NCBI GenBank assembly: GCA_900467685.1
Contig: UBQX01000012.1
Coordinates: 77,028 to 141,027 of the forward strand
Direction of reading: 5' to 3'
Length of the DNA stretch: 64,000 nt
From: Hyphomicrobiales bacterium
GTDB lineage: Bacteria; Pseudomonadota; Alphaproteobacteria; Rhizobiales; Rhizobiaceae
Shown: in pieces, positions 41,215-52,800 of the stretch
How the letters are laid out: each line of letters starts with the position of its first letter
Numbering within the stretch: position 1 is the first letter of the stretch
Program-made: the position numbers and the translations under genes
The notes under the pieces: model-generated
Database searches by the model: none
What the model was told of the DNA's origin: nothing
What the model saw: the letters and a program-made list of their open reading frames with translations, nothing else

Positions 41215-41245
41215 GGGCGCGCTGCCCGAGCAGCGCGCCCATTTT
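41215..41245. terminator. Bidirectional terminator
   Basis: GGGCGCGCTG (41215-41224) pairs perfectly with CAGCGCGCCC (41231-41240). ATTTTCG follows on the plus strand and TTTGTTTTG on the minus strand, so it ends both the HPt and the FliO-like transcripts. Confidence 0.85.
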
Positions 41246-41266
41246 CGTTGAATAGCTCTCGTAACC

Positions 41267-42283
41267 TTAAAGGTTCTGCTTCTGCTTTCGGCGGGTCTGC
41301 AGCTCTTCCAGTATCCGCGCGACCTCCATCTCGAGCGCCACTTCGCTTCGCGGCTTCTCGGGCGCGATTTCGCGCGAAACAGGCAATGGCTGGGTTGCGG
41401 CCGCGGAGGCGCGCGCCGTTGCCGGACCGACGCCCGGCATCGCAGGCGAGGCGGTCCGCTGCGCGGCACGCGGCGTTGCGGCGGGCTGGCGATCGTTTGC
41501 CTGCATGCGCTCGCTCAGCAGGCGCTCGAAGGTGGAAACCTGTCTGCGCGATGCGTCTGCCTGGCGTGCGGCCTGCATGGAAGCCGTTGCAGCGGCATCA
41601 TTGAGGATGCGCGAACGCAGCATCTCGATGATGGATTCCGCATTGGCTTCTGCGACAGCCGCGGCCGAAGGCTTGGCAACTTCCGGCGCGGGCGCGGCTG
41701 CGGCCGGCTCCGGACGATAGGTCTGCGCCTGCGGCTGAACCGGATAGTCCTTTGCGTCGAAGGCCGCATTCGGGCCGTAATCGTAGGTATCGTCCTCTGC
41801 TTCGCCGGATGCCTGCTCGCCTTCCCAGTTGTTGGCTGGCGGTGGAACCGGTTGCGGGCGAGGGGACTGCGCAGCTGCGGGTGCCTGGCGCGGCGATGCC
41901 TGACGTCGAGGCGCTTCGGCCACGGCGTCCTGCGCTTCGGTGCGGCGCTGGAGCGCTGCAACAGCAAGGCTTGCAGCCTGCGAAGCCGACGGCTCTTCGA
42001 GGCCGATGCGGCTCTCGATCACGACATCCGTCGGCCCGCCGATCAGGACGAGGTGTTCAACATTGTCACGGCGGATGAGGACGACGCGGCGCCGCGTGTC
42101 GACCACTGCAGCATCGATAACGGAAAGGCGCTTGGCGCGTTCGCGCCCCGTGATCGCCATCAGGGGAGAGACAGGGCGCTCACGCAGATATTTCAGCACG
42201 CCCGCATAGGCGATCAGGGCGAGCCCGACAACCGCGACCGCTATGACGAAATTCGTCGCCGTCTGCCCGTTCAAGAAGTCCAT
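41267..42283 (-). CDS. FliO-like membrane protein with long disordered tail
   Basis: The product is 338 residues from ATG 42283 (GGGG upstream). One membrane helix is at about 10-30 (TNFVIAVAVVGLALIAYAGV). A FliO-type domain follows: RLSVIDAAVVDTRRRVVLIR, then VEHLVLIGGPTDVVIES. From about residue 110 the protein is Pro/Ala/Gln-rich and disordered, with a helical stretch near 230-270 and again at the end (VALEMEVARILEELQTRRKQ). FliO assists assembly of the flagellar export gate, but no flagellar gene is nearby and the tail is far longer than in classical FliO. An envelope role outside flagella is possible. Confidence 0.8.
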   Translation of the reverse strand: MDFLNGQTATNFVIAVAVVGLALIAYAGVLKYLRERPVSPLMAITGRERAKRLSVIDAAVVDTRRRVVLIRRDNVEHLVLIGGPTDVVIESRIGLEEPSASQAASLAVAALQRRTEAQDAVAEAPRRQASPRQAPAAAQSPRPQPVPPPANNWEGEQASGEAEDDTYDYGPNAAFDAKDYPVQPQAQTYRPEPAAAAPAPEVAKPSAAAVAEANAESIIEMLRSRILNDAAATASMQAARQADASRRQVSTFERLLSERMQANDRQPAATPRAAQRTASPAMPGVGPATARASAAATQPLPVSREIAPEKPRSEVALEMEVARILEELQTRRKQKQNL

Positions 42284-42721
42284 TTGTCCCCAACCCCTAA
42301 CCGCACGCCAATGGGACCCGTACCGTTGACGCCGCAACCGGCCTGCCACACGATACGATACTCAATACCCCGATAGAACCGGCATGGTTGCCGGCTGACC
42401 CCGCCAATCGTGCTAACGTGCCGCCATCCATTTCATTTGAAACGTAACGATGCGTGCCGCCGCCTGCACGAGACTACACAAGACCTTCGAAACCATCGAT
42501 TCCTGCGCTAAAACAATTTGAAAAGCTTTTGTTTTAAAAGCAAGCGCCCGTCCCAAAAAGAGCGGTGGAGAACCGGCCCGCGTTTCCCAAAAGCGCGACC
42601 GTCTCTTCGCAAGCGTCTTGAACTTGGCAGGCAATCCTAGTGAATTGAAACGAGCGCTGCGTTGATTCCTTATAGAGTGGCCCGGGGTAAGCCCGGTGGC
42701 GGCGCAGACAAGAGGGCATCG
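42284..42721. other. 438-base divergent intergenic region upstream of cckA
   Basis: It contains a short hairpin CCGGCA/TGCCGG near 42379-42394 and an AT-rich patch with AAAAGCTTTT near 42520. I see no CtrA box, no clear -35/-10 pair and no supported gene. Confidence 0.5.
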
Positions 42722-45331
42722 ATGACGCAATACAAGCAGGCGGACGATTATCATCCGCCGATCGTGAACAGACCCGCCGGCGCGGGAACCTGGCTGCGCA
42801 TCGTTGTGCTTGCAGCCGCGCTGATTTTATCCGCGCTTGCCTTCGTCGTGTTCAAGGATCAGCTTGAAAACGAGATCGTGCTCGGCATTCTCGGCGTTCT
42901 GGCGATGTGCGGCATCTTCTTCCTCGTTTCGGCAATCATCGGCTTTATAGAGGTCATGCCGGCGCCACGCACGGAAGCCTATGCGAATGCCTTCCTCGAT
43001 TCCCATCCGGATGGCGCGATCGTCACGGACCGCAAGGGCCGGGTCATCTATGCCAACCGTGCTTATGGTGAGCTTACCGGTTCACGGGCAGTTGCCGCCA
43101 CGCAGACGCTGGAAGCTTTGCTTTCGCGCGATCCCGATTCCAATCAGGCGCTGTTCCGGCTCGCCAATTCGCTGCGCGAAGGCAAGGCGGGCTTCGAAGA
43201 GTTCCGGCTTCGCAAGCCGCTCGGACTGACATCCTCCGCAAAGGCCGAAGCGCACTGGTATCGCCTCAAGGCGCGCGTTCTGCCGGTCGTGGATGGCGAC
43301 AAGCATCCGCTTTACATCTGGCAGATCAGCGACATCACCGCCGAGCGCGAGAAGCAGGAGCGCTTCTTCCGGGAACTGCAGAACGCGATCGACTATCTCG
43401 ACCATGCCCCTGCGGGCTTTCTTTCCGCAGGTCGACGTGGGGAAATCTTTTATATTAATGCGACGCTCGCCGGCTGGCTCGGCGTGGACCTCACGACCTT
43501 CCAGCCGGGCAGCCTCAGCCTGTCACAACTATTGGCCGGACAGGGGCTGGCAATCCTTCAGTCGGTGCAGGCCGAGCCGGGCCGCGAGCGCACCGAAACG
43601 ATCGATCTCGACATGCGCAAGACGAACGGGCAGGGCCTGCCTGTGCGCCTCGTGCATCGCGTATCGGCGACGACGGACGGCGCGCCCGGCGACAGCCGGA
43701 CCATTGTTCTTGAGCGGACCGGTCTGGGCGACAGCCAGCAGTCCGGCTCCATCGCGTCCGCCCGCTTCAACCGCTTCTTCAACAATACGCCTATGGCGAT
43801 TGCCTCGGTGGATGGTGCGGGCAAGATCCTGCGCACCAACGCACCGTTCATGACGCTGTTCTCCGACATCGTCTCGCGCGATGAGGTCGAAAAGGGCGCA
43901 CCATTGGAGCGTATCGTGCACGAAGGCGACCGGCAGATGCTTGCCGATGCGCTGGCCGCCGCGCGCGATCGCCAGGGCAATATCGCGCCCTTCGATTCGC
44001 GCCACCCCGTCCAGGAGGGGCGCCACTTCCGCTTCTATGTGAACGCCGTCATCGACCAGAGCGATGAAGCGCCGGAAGAAGCAGCCATCGTCTACGCCGT
44101 GGAAAACACGGCGCAGAAGGAACTCGAACAGCAGATGGCCCAGACGCAGAAGATGAACGCGGTGGGTACGCTGGCCGGCGGCATCGCGCACGACTTCAAC
44201 AACGTGCTGACGGCGATCCTGCTCTCCGCCGACCATCTGCTGCTACAGGCGCGGCAGTCGGATGCGAGCTTCGCGGACCTCATGGAAATCAAGCGCAACG
44301 CCAATCGCGCTGCGGTGCTGGTGCGCCAGCTGCTTGCCTTCTCGCGCAAGCAGACCATGCGTCCGACGGTTCTGAACCTGACGGACGTCGTGGGCGACCT
44401 GCGCATGCTGGTCGATCGCCTGACATCCTCGAACGTCAAGCTGGAGATCGACTACGGCCGCGACCTCTGGCCGGTAAAGACGGACCTGTCGCAGTTCGAA
44501 CAGGTGCTGATCAACCTCTGTGTCAACGCCCGCGACGCCATGCCGAATGGCGGTACGATCACGATACGCACCCGCAACATCAACGGCACGGACGTGCCGG
44601 CGATGAACCTGCTGGGCATGCCGGCCGAAGATTTCGTCATGGTCGAGGTCGAGGATACCGGCACCGGCATCGCGCCCGAAATCATGGACAAGATTTTCGA
44701 GCCTTTCTTCACCACCAAGGACGTCGGCAAGGGGACGGGTCTTGGCCTCGCCATGGTCTATGGCATCGTGCGCCAGTCCGGCGGCTATATCTATCCGGAA
44801 TCGGAAGTGGGCAAGGGCACCAAGTTCAGGCTCTTCCTGCCCCGCCATATTCAGGAAACGCCCGCCCAGGTCCCGGCTCCCGCAGAGAACCAGACTGGTA
44901 CGCAGCCCTCAATCGAGCAGAGACTGCTGGCTGTCGCCGAGCAGGACATGGACCTCACCGGCAACTCGGCCGTCGTTCTTCTGGTCGAGGACGAAGAGGC
45001 CGTCCGTCGTGGCGGCAAGCGCATGCTGGAAACGCGCGGCTATACAGTCCACGAGGCCGGCTCCGGCGTAGAGGCGCTGGACATCATGGATGAGCTTGAT
45101 GGCAAGGTGGATATTGTCGTCTCCGACGTCGTCATGCCGGAAATGGATGGGCCGTCCTTGCTTCGCGAGCTGCGCAAGAAATATCCGGACATGAAGTTCA
45201 TCTTCGTCTCCGGCTATGCCGAGGACGCGTTTGCCCGCAACCTGCCGCAGGACGCCAAGTTCGGTTTCCTGCCCAAGCCCTTCTCGCTCAAGCAATTGGC
45301 ACAGGCCGTGCGCGAAATGCTGGATGGTTGA
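42722..45331 (+). CDS. cckA: Hybrid histidine kinase CckA
   Basis: The product is 869 residues from ATG 42722. Two membrane helices (about 24-42 and 48-72) are followed by PAS domains ([20 protein letters not shown]; another near 365-460). HisKA has [20 protein letters not shown] with its phospho-His, and HATPase has [20 protein letters not shown] and [11 protein letters not shown]-terminal receiver has [15 protein letters not shown], phospho-Asp in [11 protein letters not shown] and FLPKPFS. The order and the GGIAHDFNN box identify CckA, which phosphorylates ChpT and thereby CtrA and CpdR. It localises to the poles in relatives. A hairpin (45330-45348) overlaps the stop. Confidence 0.96.
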   Translation: MTQYKQADDYHPPIVNRPAGAGTWLRIVVLAAALILSALAFVVFKDQLENEIVLGILGVLAMCGIFFLVSAIIGFIEVMPAPRTEAYANAFLDSHPDGAIVTDRKGRVIYANRAYGELTGSRAVAATQTLEALLSRDPDSNQALFRLANSLREGKAGFEEFRLRKPLGLTSSAKAEAHWYRLKARVLPVVDGDKHPLYIWQISDITAEREKQERFFRELQNAIDYLDHAPAGFLSAGRRGEIFYINATLAGWLGVDLTTFQPGSLSLSQLLAGQGLAILQSVQAEPGRERTETIDLDMRKTNGQGLPVRLVHRVSATTDGAPGDSRTIVLERTGLGDSQQSGSIASARFNRFFNNTPMAIASVDGAGKILRTNAPFMTLFSDIVSRDEVEKGAPLERIVHEGDRQMLADALAAARDRQGNIAPFDSRHPVQEGRHFRFYVNAVIDQSDEAPEEAAIVYAVENTAQKELEQQMAQTQKMNAVGTLAGGIAHDFNNVLTAILLSADHLLLQARQSDASFADLMEIKRNANRAAVLVRQLLAFSRKQTMRPTVLNLTDVVGDLRMLVDRLTSSNVKLEIDYGRDLWPVKTDLSQFEQVLINLCVNARDAMPNGGTITIRTRNINGTDVPAMNLLGMPAEDFVMVEVEDTGTGIAPEIMDKIFEPFFTTKDVGKGTGLGLAMVYGIVRQSGGYIYPESEVGKGTKFRLFLPRHIQETPAQVPAPAENQTGTQPSIEQRLLAVAEQDMDLTGNSAVVLLVEDEEAVRRGGKRMLETRGYTVHEAGSGVEALDIMDELDGKVDIVVSDVVMPEMDGPSLLRELRKKYPDMKFIFVSGYAEDAFARNLPQDAKFGFLPKPFSLKQLAQAVREMLDG

Positions 45332-45361
45332 GACGCCGTTGGCGTCTCAAAACAACCTGTC

Positions 45362-46147
45362 TCAGAAGTCGAAATAGCCCGCGACCGGCACATGGTCGGA
45401 GGGCTTTTCCCAGGCGCGGACGTGCTTTTCGACTGCGACCGACTTGAGCCGGTTGGCAGCCTCCGGCGAGAGCATCAGATGGTCGATGCGGATGCCGTTG
45501 TTCTTCTGCCAGGCACCTGCCTGATAGTCCCAGAACGTATAGACCGGCACGCCGTCGCTTGAGGCGCGCAGCGCGTCGGTGAAGCCGAGATTTTCGATGC
45601 GGCGAAAGGCCTGCCGCGTCTTTGGGAGGAAGAGTGCATCGCCCGCCCAGACGTTCGGGTCGTAGCAGTCATGCGGCTCGGGAATGACGTTATAGTCGCC
45701 GGCGAGCACCAGCGGTTCCTCGAGAGCAAGACGCGATTTCGCGAACGCTTCCAGCCGCGCCATCCAGGCAAGCTTGTAGGGGTATTTTACCGGATCGTCC
45801 GGCGGGTTTCCGTTGGGCAGATAGATCGAGCAGACGCGCAGCGCGCCCTTCTCGGTTGAGAAGACGGCCTCCATGAAACGCGACTGTTCGTCCGCGTCGT
45901 CGCCCGGCAGGCCGCGCGTTACCTCGTCGGGCGAGACCTTGGAGAGGATCGCGACGCCGTTGAAACCCTTCTGCCCATGCGTCTCGACATGATAGCCGAG
46001 CGCTTCGATCTCAAGCCGCGGGAAGTTCTCGTCCACCGACTTGATTTCCTGCAGGCAGACGATGTCCGGATCGCTTTCCTTCAGCCAGGCGCAGAGATTT
46101 TCGATACGGGCGCGGACGCCGTTGATGTTCCAGGTGACAATCTTCAT
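45362..46147 (-). CDS. xthA: Exodeoxyribonuclease III
   Basis: The product is 261 residues. Endonuclease/exonuclease/phosphatase motifs are present in order: MKIVTWNINGVRARIENL, the metal-binding Glu in VCLQEIKSVD, GDYNVIPEPHDCYDP and the end motif KPSDHVPVAGYFDF. It cuts DNA 5' to abasic sites and removes 3' blocking groups in base-excision repair. It is cytoplasmic. It lies 26 bases downstream of erpA on the same strand and is probably co-transcribed with it. Confidence 0.95.
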   Translation of the reverse strand: MKIVTWNINGVRARIENLCAWLKESDPDIVCLQEIKSVDENFPRLEIEALGYHVETHGQKGFNGVAILSKVSPDEVTRGLPGDDADEQSRFMEAVFSTEKGALRVCSIYLPNGNPPDDPVKYPYKLAWMARLEAFAKSRLALEEPLVLAGDYNVIPEPHDCYDPNVWAGDALFLPKTRQAFRRIENLGFTDALRASSDGVPVYTFWDYQAGAWQKNNGIRIDHLMLSPEAANRLKSVAVEKHVRAWEKPSDHVPVAGYFDF

Positions 46148-46173
46148 GGCGTCCGCTTGTATGCGAGGGGGTG

Positions 46174-46506
46174 TCAGATGGCGAAGCTGGTGCCGCAGCC
46201 GCAGCTTGCCACCGCATTGGGGTTCTTGATCTGGAAGGACTGGCCGAGCAGGTTGTCGACGAAGTCGATCTCCGAGCCTTCCATATAGACGAGCGACATC
46301 TGGTCGATCAGCACGCGCGCATTGTCGCGCTCGATGACGATATCGTCATCCTGCCGTTCGCCGGTCAGGTCGAACTTGTAGGAAAAGCCGGAACAGCCGC
46401 CGCCCTCGACGGAGATGCGCAGCGCGTTCTTGTCGGTCTCGGACGCGATGATCTTGGCGATTCGCTTCGCCGCGCTTTCGGTCATTGTTACGTTTACATC
46501 GGTCAT
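46174..46506 (-). CDS. erpA: Iron-sulfur cluster insertion protein ErpA
   Basis: The product is 110 residues. The A-type carrier fold has the three ligand Cys in [17 protein letters not shown] and ASCGCGTSF at the C-terminus. It accepts an Fe-S cluster from the assembly scaffold and hands it to apo-proteins. The ErpA assignment over IscA rests on overall length and the [11 protein letters not shown] start, and is typical for rhizobia, where the gene neighbours xthA and dgt. It diverges from dgt with a 203-base gap in which I see no clear operator. Confidence 0.93.
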   Translation of the reverse strand: MTDVNVTMTESAAKRIAKIIASETDKNALRISVEGGGCSGFSYKFDLTGERQDDDIVIERDNARVLIDQMSLVYMEGSEIDFVDNLLGQSFQIKNPNAVASCGCGTSFAI

Positions 46507-46709
46507 GTCTTCATCCTCCGGCCGGGTTCAAGGTCCGGCGGTTGGTTGGAATCCCGCATAAAATGGGGGCAATTTCGATCCCGATCAATCTCTTCCTGTG
46601 CGTTCGGTCAAGTTTTTCGCGGGGGCCCTCGCAAATTCGGCGCGAACTTCTTTCATGCCGGGCTTCGGAAGGCTATGTAGGCCGAAGATTGAACAGTTGC
46701 AGAGCGAAA

Positions 46710-47927
46710 ATGACTTTCGACAGGAACAGGCTTGGTTTCGGCTATGGCGAGCGCGCCATCTATGCGGCGGACCCGTGGACGACGCGCGGACGGCTCTATC
46801 CCGAAACGGCAAGCCCGACGCGCAGCGATTTCCAGCGCGACCGCGACCGCATCGTCCACACGACCGCCTTTCGCCGCCTGAAGCACAAGACGCAGGTCTT
46901 CATCGCCAACGACGGCGACCACTACCGCACGCGGCTGACCCATACGATCGAGGTTGCCCAGATTGCCCGCGCGCTCGCCCGCGCCATGAAGCTCGATGAG
47001 GATCTGGCCGAAGGCGTGGCGCTGGTCCACGATTTCGGTCACACGCCCTTCGGTCACACCGGCGAGGACGCGCTGGACGAATGCCTGAAGCCCTACGGCG
47101 GGTTCGACCATAACGCCCAGTCGCTGCGCCTCGTCACCAAGCTGGAGCGCCGCTACGCCGAGTTTGACGGCATCAATCTGACCTGGGAAAGCCTCGAAGG
47201 CCTCGTGAAGCACAACGGGCCTCTGATGGACAAGGACGGCAACGGCAAGCGCGGCCCGGTCCCGCAGCCGATCCTCGACTATTGCGCGCTGCACGATCTG
47301 GAGATTTCGAGCTTTGCGAGCCTGGAGGCACAGGCCGCCGCGATCGCCGACGACATTGCCTATAACACACATGACATCGACGACGGCCTGCGCTCCGGCT
47401 ACCTGACCTTCGAAATGCTGGAGGATATCCCGTTCCTTGCCAGCCTCATGGCCGAGGTGAGGGGGCTTTATCCCTCGCTCGACCCGTCGCGCTTTACGCA
47501 TGAGATCATGCGACGGCAGATCACCCGGATGATCGAGGACGTGATTTCGGTGGCGCAGCAGCGTCTGTCGGACTTGCAGCCGCAATCCGCACAGGACATC
47601 CGCAACGCGGACCGCATGGTCATCGAATTCTCCGACGCGATGCGCGAGACGGATAAAGCGATCAAGGGGATGCTCTTCAAGCGCATCTATCGCCATCCCG
47701 AAATCATGCGCATTCGCAAGGGCGCCGCCGATATTGTTACGGACCTCTACAAGGCCTTCATGGCCGACCCGAAGCTGATGCGGAAGCATCACTGGTACGA
47801 CCATATTTCGGAACTCCCGGAGGCCGCCAAGGCCCGTCAGGTTGGCGATTATCTGGCCGGCATGACGGACACCTATGCCATTGCCACGCACCGGCAATTG
47901 TTTGACCACACCCCGGATTTGCGATAG
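46710..47927 (+). CDS. dgt: Deoxyguanosinetriphosphate triphosphohydrolase-like protein
   Basis: The product is 405 residues from ATG 46710; a longer frame upstream is not supported. HD-domain metal ligands are visible: [39 protein letters not shown] and later [19 protein letters not shown]. The N-terminus has [20 protein letters not shown]. The family cleaves dNTPs to deoxynucleosides and tripolyphosphate, controlling pools. It is cytoplasmic. It is followed 68 bases later by argS on the same strand, a conserved pairing in rhizobia. Confidence 0.95.
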   Translation: MTFDRNRLGFGYGERAIYAADPWTTRGRLYPETASPTRSDFQRDRDRIVHTTAFRRLKHKTQVFIANDGDHYRTRLTHTIEVAQIARALARAMKLDEDLAEGVALVHDFGHTPFGHTGEDALDECLKPYGGFDHNAQSLRLVTKLERRYAEFDGINLTWESLEGLVKHNGPLMDKDGNGKRGPVPQPILDYCALHDLEISSFASLEAQAAAIADDIAYNTHDIDDGLRSGYLTFEMLEDIPFLASLMAEVRGLYPSLDPSRFTHEIMRRQITRMIEDVISVAQQRLSDLQPQSAQDIRNADRMVIEFSDAMRETDKAIKGMLFKRIYRHPEIMRIRKGAADIVTDLYKAFMADPKLMRKHHWYDHISELPEAAKARQVGDYLAGMTDTYAIATHRQLFDHTPDLR

Positions 47928-47995
47928 CGACGGCCCAAAATCAAGCGACGCCGCGCCGAACGCGCGCAGCGGTTTTGCCGCAGGAAACGAGACCC

Positions 47996-49756
47996 ATGAA
48001 TATCTTTCACGATTTCGCCAACAAGATCAAAGCTGTCCTGAACGACATCGACGTCTTCAGGGAAAAGGGCGCCGGTGCCGATCTTTCGCGCATCACCGTT
48101 GAGGCCCCGCGCGATCCGGCCCATGGTGATGTTTCGACCAATGTGGCCATGCTGCTCGGCAAGCCGCTGGGCATGAACCCGCGCGATTTCGCCAACCTCG
48201 TTGTCGAGAAGCTGCAGGCCGATGCCGATATTGCAGAGGTCAGCGTGGCGGGACCGGGCTTCATCAATATCCGCCTTGCGCCGATCTATTGGCAGAAGCT
48301 GCTCGCCGCCATGGTTTCGGCCGGCGAGAAGTTCGGCAGTTCCGATCTCGGCAAGGGCCGCAAGGTCAACGTCGAATATGTGTCGGCCAACCCGACCGGT
48401 CCGATGCATGTCGGCCATTGCCGCGGCGCCGTCGTTGGCGACACGCTGGCAAACCTGTTGGCCTTTACAGGCCATGACGTCACCAAGGAATATTACATCA
48501 ACGACGCCGGCTCGCAGATCGATGTGCTCGCGAAGTCCGTCTATCTGCGTTACCGCGAGGCGCTGGGCGACAAGGTCGGCGAAATCCCGGCGGGCCTCTA
48601 TCCGGGCGACTATCTCGTGCCGGTCGGCAAGGCGCTGGCAGACGAATATGGAACCAAGCTGCGTGCAATGCCGGAAGACCAGTGGATGCCGATCGTCAAG
48701 AACACGGCGATCGATGCGATGATGGCGATGATCCGCGAGGATCTGGCGGCGCTCAACGTGCATCACGACGTCTTCTTCTCCGAGCGCACGCTGCATGCCA
48801 GCAATGGCGACCTGATCCTCTCCGCCATCAACGACCTGACCTACAAGGGCCATGTGTATAAAGGCAAGCTACCGCCACCGAAGGGCCAGCTGCCCGAGGA
48901 TTGGGAAGATCGTGAGCAGACGCTGTTCCGCTCCACCGATGTGGGTGACGACATCGACCGTCCGCTGATGAAGTCGGACGGCAGCTTCACCTACTTCGCC
49001 GCCGACGTGGCCTATTTCAAGAACAAGTACGATCGCGGCTTCAACGACATGATCTATGTCCTGGGCCAGGACCATGGCGGTTACGTCAAGCGGCTGGAAG
49101 CTGTCGCCAAGGCGGTGTCCGGTGGTGCGGTCCATCTGACGGTTCTGCTGTGCCAGCTGGTCAAGCTTTATCGCGATGGCGAGCCGGTGAAGATGTCGAA
49201 GCGCTCCGGCGATTTCGTCACGCTGCGCGACGTGGTGGATGAGGTCGGCCGCGATCCTGTTCGCTTCATGATGATCTATCGCAAGAATTCCGAGCCGCTC
49301 GACTTCGACTTCGCCAAGGTGACTGAGCACTCCAAGGACAATCCTGTCTTTTACGTGCAGTATGCACATGCGCGTTGCGAATCGATTTATCGTCAGGCGC
49401 ATGAAGTCTATCCGGACCTCGACCTTGCAAATCTTCCGTTTGATGCCAAGATCGCGGCACAGATCGAAGATCCGGCAGAGTTGCAGCTTGTGGCTAAACT
49501 TGCGGAATACCCCCGGATTATCGAGGCTGCAGCGGTTTCGCAGGAGCCTCACCGGGTTGCATACTATCTCTATGACCTTGCGGGCGTGTTCCACGGACAC
49601 TGGAATAAGGGCAAGGAAAATGTTGGCTTACGGTTTATTAACGATAAAAACAGAGAATTGACCGTGGCCAGGCTGGGATTGGTGAGGGCAGTGGCATCCG
49701 TTTTGAAGTCGGGACTCGGGATCACCGGGACGGCAGCGCCAGACGAGATGCGGTGA
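47996..49756 (+). CDS. argS: Arginyl-tRNA synthetase
   Basis: The product is 586 residues from ATG 47996 with AGGAAACGAG upstream. An N-terminal Add-1 domain ([15 protein letters not shown]) is followed by the class I HIGH motif as [20 protein letters not shown], and the KMSKS equivalent is [16 protein letters not shown]. The anticodon-binding helical domain is at the end ([20 protein letters not shown]). It charges tRNA-Arg in the cytoplasm. It is followed 59 bases later by the SPOR gene. Confidence 0.97.
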   Translation: MNIFHDFANKIKAVLNDIDVFREKGAGADLSRITVEAPRDPAHGDVSTNVAMLLGKPLGMNPRDFANLVVEKLQADADIAEVSVAGPGFINIRLAPIYWQKLLAAMVSAGEKFGSSDLGKGRKVNVEYVSANPTGPMHVGHCRGAVVGDTLANLLAFTGHDVTKEYYINDAGSQIDVLAKSVYLRYREALGDKVGEIPAGLYPGDYLVPVGKALADEYGTKLRAMPEDQWMPIVKNTAIDAMMAMIREDLAALNVHHDVFFSERTLHASNGDLILSAINDLTYKGHVYKGKLPPPKGQLPEDWEDREQTLFRSTDVGDDIDRPLMKSDGSFTYFAADVAYFKNKYDRGFNDMIYVLGQDHGGYVKRLEAVAKAVSGGAVHLTVLLCQLVKLYRDGEPVKMSKRSGDFVTLRDVVDEVGRDPVRFMMIYRKNSEPLDFDFAKVTEHSKDNPVFYVQYAHARCESIYRQAHEVYPDLDLANLPFDAKIAAQIEDPAELQLVAKLAEYPRIIEAAAVSQEPHRVAYYLYDLAGVFHGHWNKGKENVGLRFINDKNRELTVARLGLVRAVASVLKSGLGITGTAAPDEMR

Positions 49757-49815
49757 CCGTCGCCATTTGCCCATAATGTCCTGGCAGGTAACGCAAGCTT
49801 TTGCGAGTGGACAAT

Positions 49816-52800
49816 ATGGCAGATAACAGACGCGCCGGTGAACGGACAATCTTTCGCGGGGACGTAGAAGGAAACGATACTCTCGCGGAGATTTCCAGGG
49901 CGCTGGAGACGGAGCGCCGCACGCCGATCGCGGTCGGTGCGGGGTTCGCCCCGCCCGCCGGAGGGCAGGCGTCGAATATTCCTGCCATGGCCGACCTTGA
50001 AGACGAGTTGCTGCGCGAGTTCGCCCTGTACGAAGGGCCGCGCGAGACATCTTCGCGCGAGCCCGCCAGAAGGGTAGAGCCGAGTTTTGAGCCCGTGATG
50101 CTTCCCTCGGTGCCTGTTGCTGCGGCGCCTGTCGCGCCGCCTGCGGCCCTGGAAGACGATGATGATACGATGCCGCCCATGGATGCCGGCAGCATGTTTC
50201 GCGCCGCGAAGGCCGCGCCCATCGTCCGCACGCCGTCTTCTCCCGTGCGTCCGGTTGAGGCGTCGCGAGTCGAACCCGAACCGCCTGTCGTCTTCTCTCC
50301 GGAGCCCGCCGCCGATATCGATGTCGCTCCGTCTGCCGAACTGGCGGACGTGTCGGAAGATGCCGTCGAGCAAGTTGTGGAATTTTCGGGCCCCGTGCCT
50401 GATCTCGCCGAATGGGATATTCAGGACGAAGAGGTTTCAGTTGAGGCTTCGTCTGAGCCAGTCGTTGAGGCTGACGCCGAGCCGCTTCCCGACTTTTCCG
50501 AAGAATTGATCTCTGAAGAGATTGAACCGGTCTTTGCTGGGCCGGTGCCGGATATCGATCTGGATTTGGATGAAGAGCCTGTCTTTGCCGGCCCGGTTCC
50601 GGAACTCGAGATTGACGACGAGCCGGCGGCGCTGGCCGACGAGCCTGTCTTTGCCGGGCCGGTTCCGGACTTTGATTTCTCTGACAACGAGACGGATATC
50701 TCGGCGGCCCCTGTCGGGCCCGCAATGAGCGAAGAGCTTGAGGGCGAACTGGAACAATCGCTGGGCGCGCTTGATCTGGCGCCTGAAGCGGCAACTGAGC
50801 CTGCATCGCCCTTCGCCGCATGGAAGAACGATCGTCTGACGGCCGTCGAGAGCACCACGCCCTCCTGGCTTTCATCTTCGGCGCTGGCACCCAAATGGTC
50901 TCCGTCTGTCGCGGAAGCCGCGCCGGCCGTCGCTGTCGAGTCGATGGCAAAGACCGCGCCGGAGAAGGCCGAGCCTGAACTCGCCGCCGCCGCAGAGGAT
51001 GCAGGCGTGCCGGCAGCAGACGAGCCCGACGTGGATTTTGCGGGTGAGTTCGAGTTCAAGCTGGACGAGGAAGATCTGATTTCGCCGGATCTCGTGGCGG
51101 ATCATCAGGTTCCGGCCCCGTCGGTTGATGCCGCTCCCGCGCTTCATGAGCCGGTCACGCGTGCCACGCAGGATAATCGCAACGATACGTCCTCCGATCT
51201 TTTCGTTGTGCCGGACCTGCCGTCTTTCGCAATCAAGCCGGCCGCGGTTGCTGAACCCGTCGCTGCCGCTGCCGGATCCGTGGCTGCCGCTGTTGATCCG
51301 TCTTTCGATATGCCGGATTGGCTCCACTCGGCGCGCAATCTCCAGATACCCATCGAGCCGGTCGCGGAAAAGAATGCCGATTTCGATCTGCAGGATTTCG
51401 AGTTCGACTTCGACGAGGACGCGATCGAGGCGGAAGTCTCGCGCGCTGTCATGTCCGAACTGCAGACCAATGCGGCACCGCCGGTGACAGACGAGCTTCC
51501 CTTCGACCCGAGTGCCATCACGGAAATCGAAGACCGGATGCCGGCCTCGTTCGGCAATATGGACGTTCCCCAGGTTCCGGATCAGGATGGCGAAACGGTC
51601 CCCAAGCCGGTTTCCGATTTCGATTATGATATCGAAGCCGAGATGGCGGAGCTTTTTGCTCTCACCAACAAGCCCAAGACGCAGGCTGTAGAGGCCCAGG
51701 GCTCCAGCGAGCAGGCGCCAGCGGAAACCGGCGATGCCGACGGTCTTGCAAACGAGATCATCCGCTCCATCCATGAGGCTCCGGCGATCCCTGCGGGCCG
51801 CGCCTTCGACATGGCCGAAATCGATGCCGCGTCAACGAGCTTCGTCTCGCGTTATGCACGCGTTGCTGCCTTTGCCGCTCTTGTCGCCTTTGCCGGCGTC
51901 GGTGCGGCGATGCTGTGGCGTTCGGGCGAGGTCAAGAACCTTGCCGGGGATGGCGCGCCGCGCGTCATCATGGCGGACAAGTCACCGATCAAGGAAGTGC
52001 CTGATGAACCGGGCGGCAAGACAGTCCCCAACCAGGATAAGGCTGTCTACGATCGCGTCGCGGGTAAGTCGCCCGAGGTGGTCAAGCAGGGTAGCCTCAT
52101 TGCCAATGCGGAAGAGCCCGTGAATGTGGCCGAGAAGACGCTGGGCGACGAAGGCGGCATGCCGGCTGATGAGCAGGTTCCGGGGGTCTCCACGGCACAG
52201 AGCGATGCAGATGCCCGCCTGCCGGCCACGCCGTCCGAGCCGGGAGCCGGCGCCCAGAATCCGAACGACTCGATTGCGCCGCGCAAGGTGAAGACCATGA
52301 TCGTCCTGCCGAACGGCACGCTGGTCGCTCGCGAAACCAACGCTCCGGCTGATCCTGCGCCCCAACAGAAGCCAGCTGCCGCAGACGCCGCAATGACTGC
52401 GCCTGCCGGCACCGCGCAGGCGGAAGCCTCGCAGCCGGCCGCCACGATCGCACCCGCCAACGGCACACCCGCAGCGCAAGGAACACAGCAGGCGGCGGCA
52501 GACAAGACGGCTGCTCCCAAGCCTGCCTCTGCCCCCATCCCGACCGCCCGCCCGGCGGACCAGCCGGTCAACGTCGTTGGCACGGTCACCCAGCGGGGCA
52601 ATGTCGTCGGACAGCAGACTGCAGTGGCGGAGAAACCCGCGGCGCAGCAGACGCAGGCAGCACCGGCAGCCAAACCCCAGGCGACCGCACCGGTTGCCTC
52701 GAATGTGCCCGCCGGCGCTTATGTGATCCAGATCGCGTCGCTTCCCTCCGAGGCGGAGGCGCAGAAGTCCTTCGCGAACCTGTCAGCCAAGTTCTCGTCC

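Noticed and set aside
45330-45348. Hairpin GAGACGCC/GGCGTCTC overlapping the cckA stop as a terminator
   Set aside because: No T-run follows on either strand, so it was not listed as an intrinsic terminator, although it may still stabilise the 3' end.
46653-47909. 418-codon minus-strand frame opposite dgt
   Set aside because: dgt carries all HD-domain ligands on the plus strand; the antisense frame has none of the signs of a gene.
49628-50950. 440-codon minus-strand frame opposite the SPOR gene
   Set aside because: Arg/Pro/Gln-rich shadow with no family features; it also covers the end of argS.
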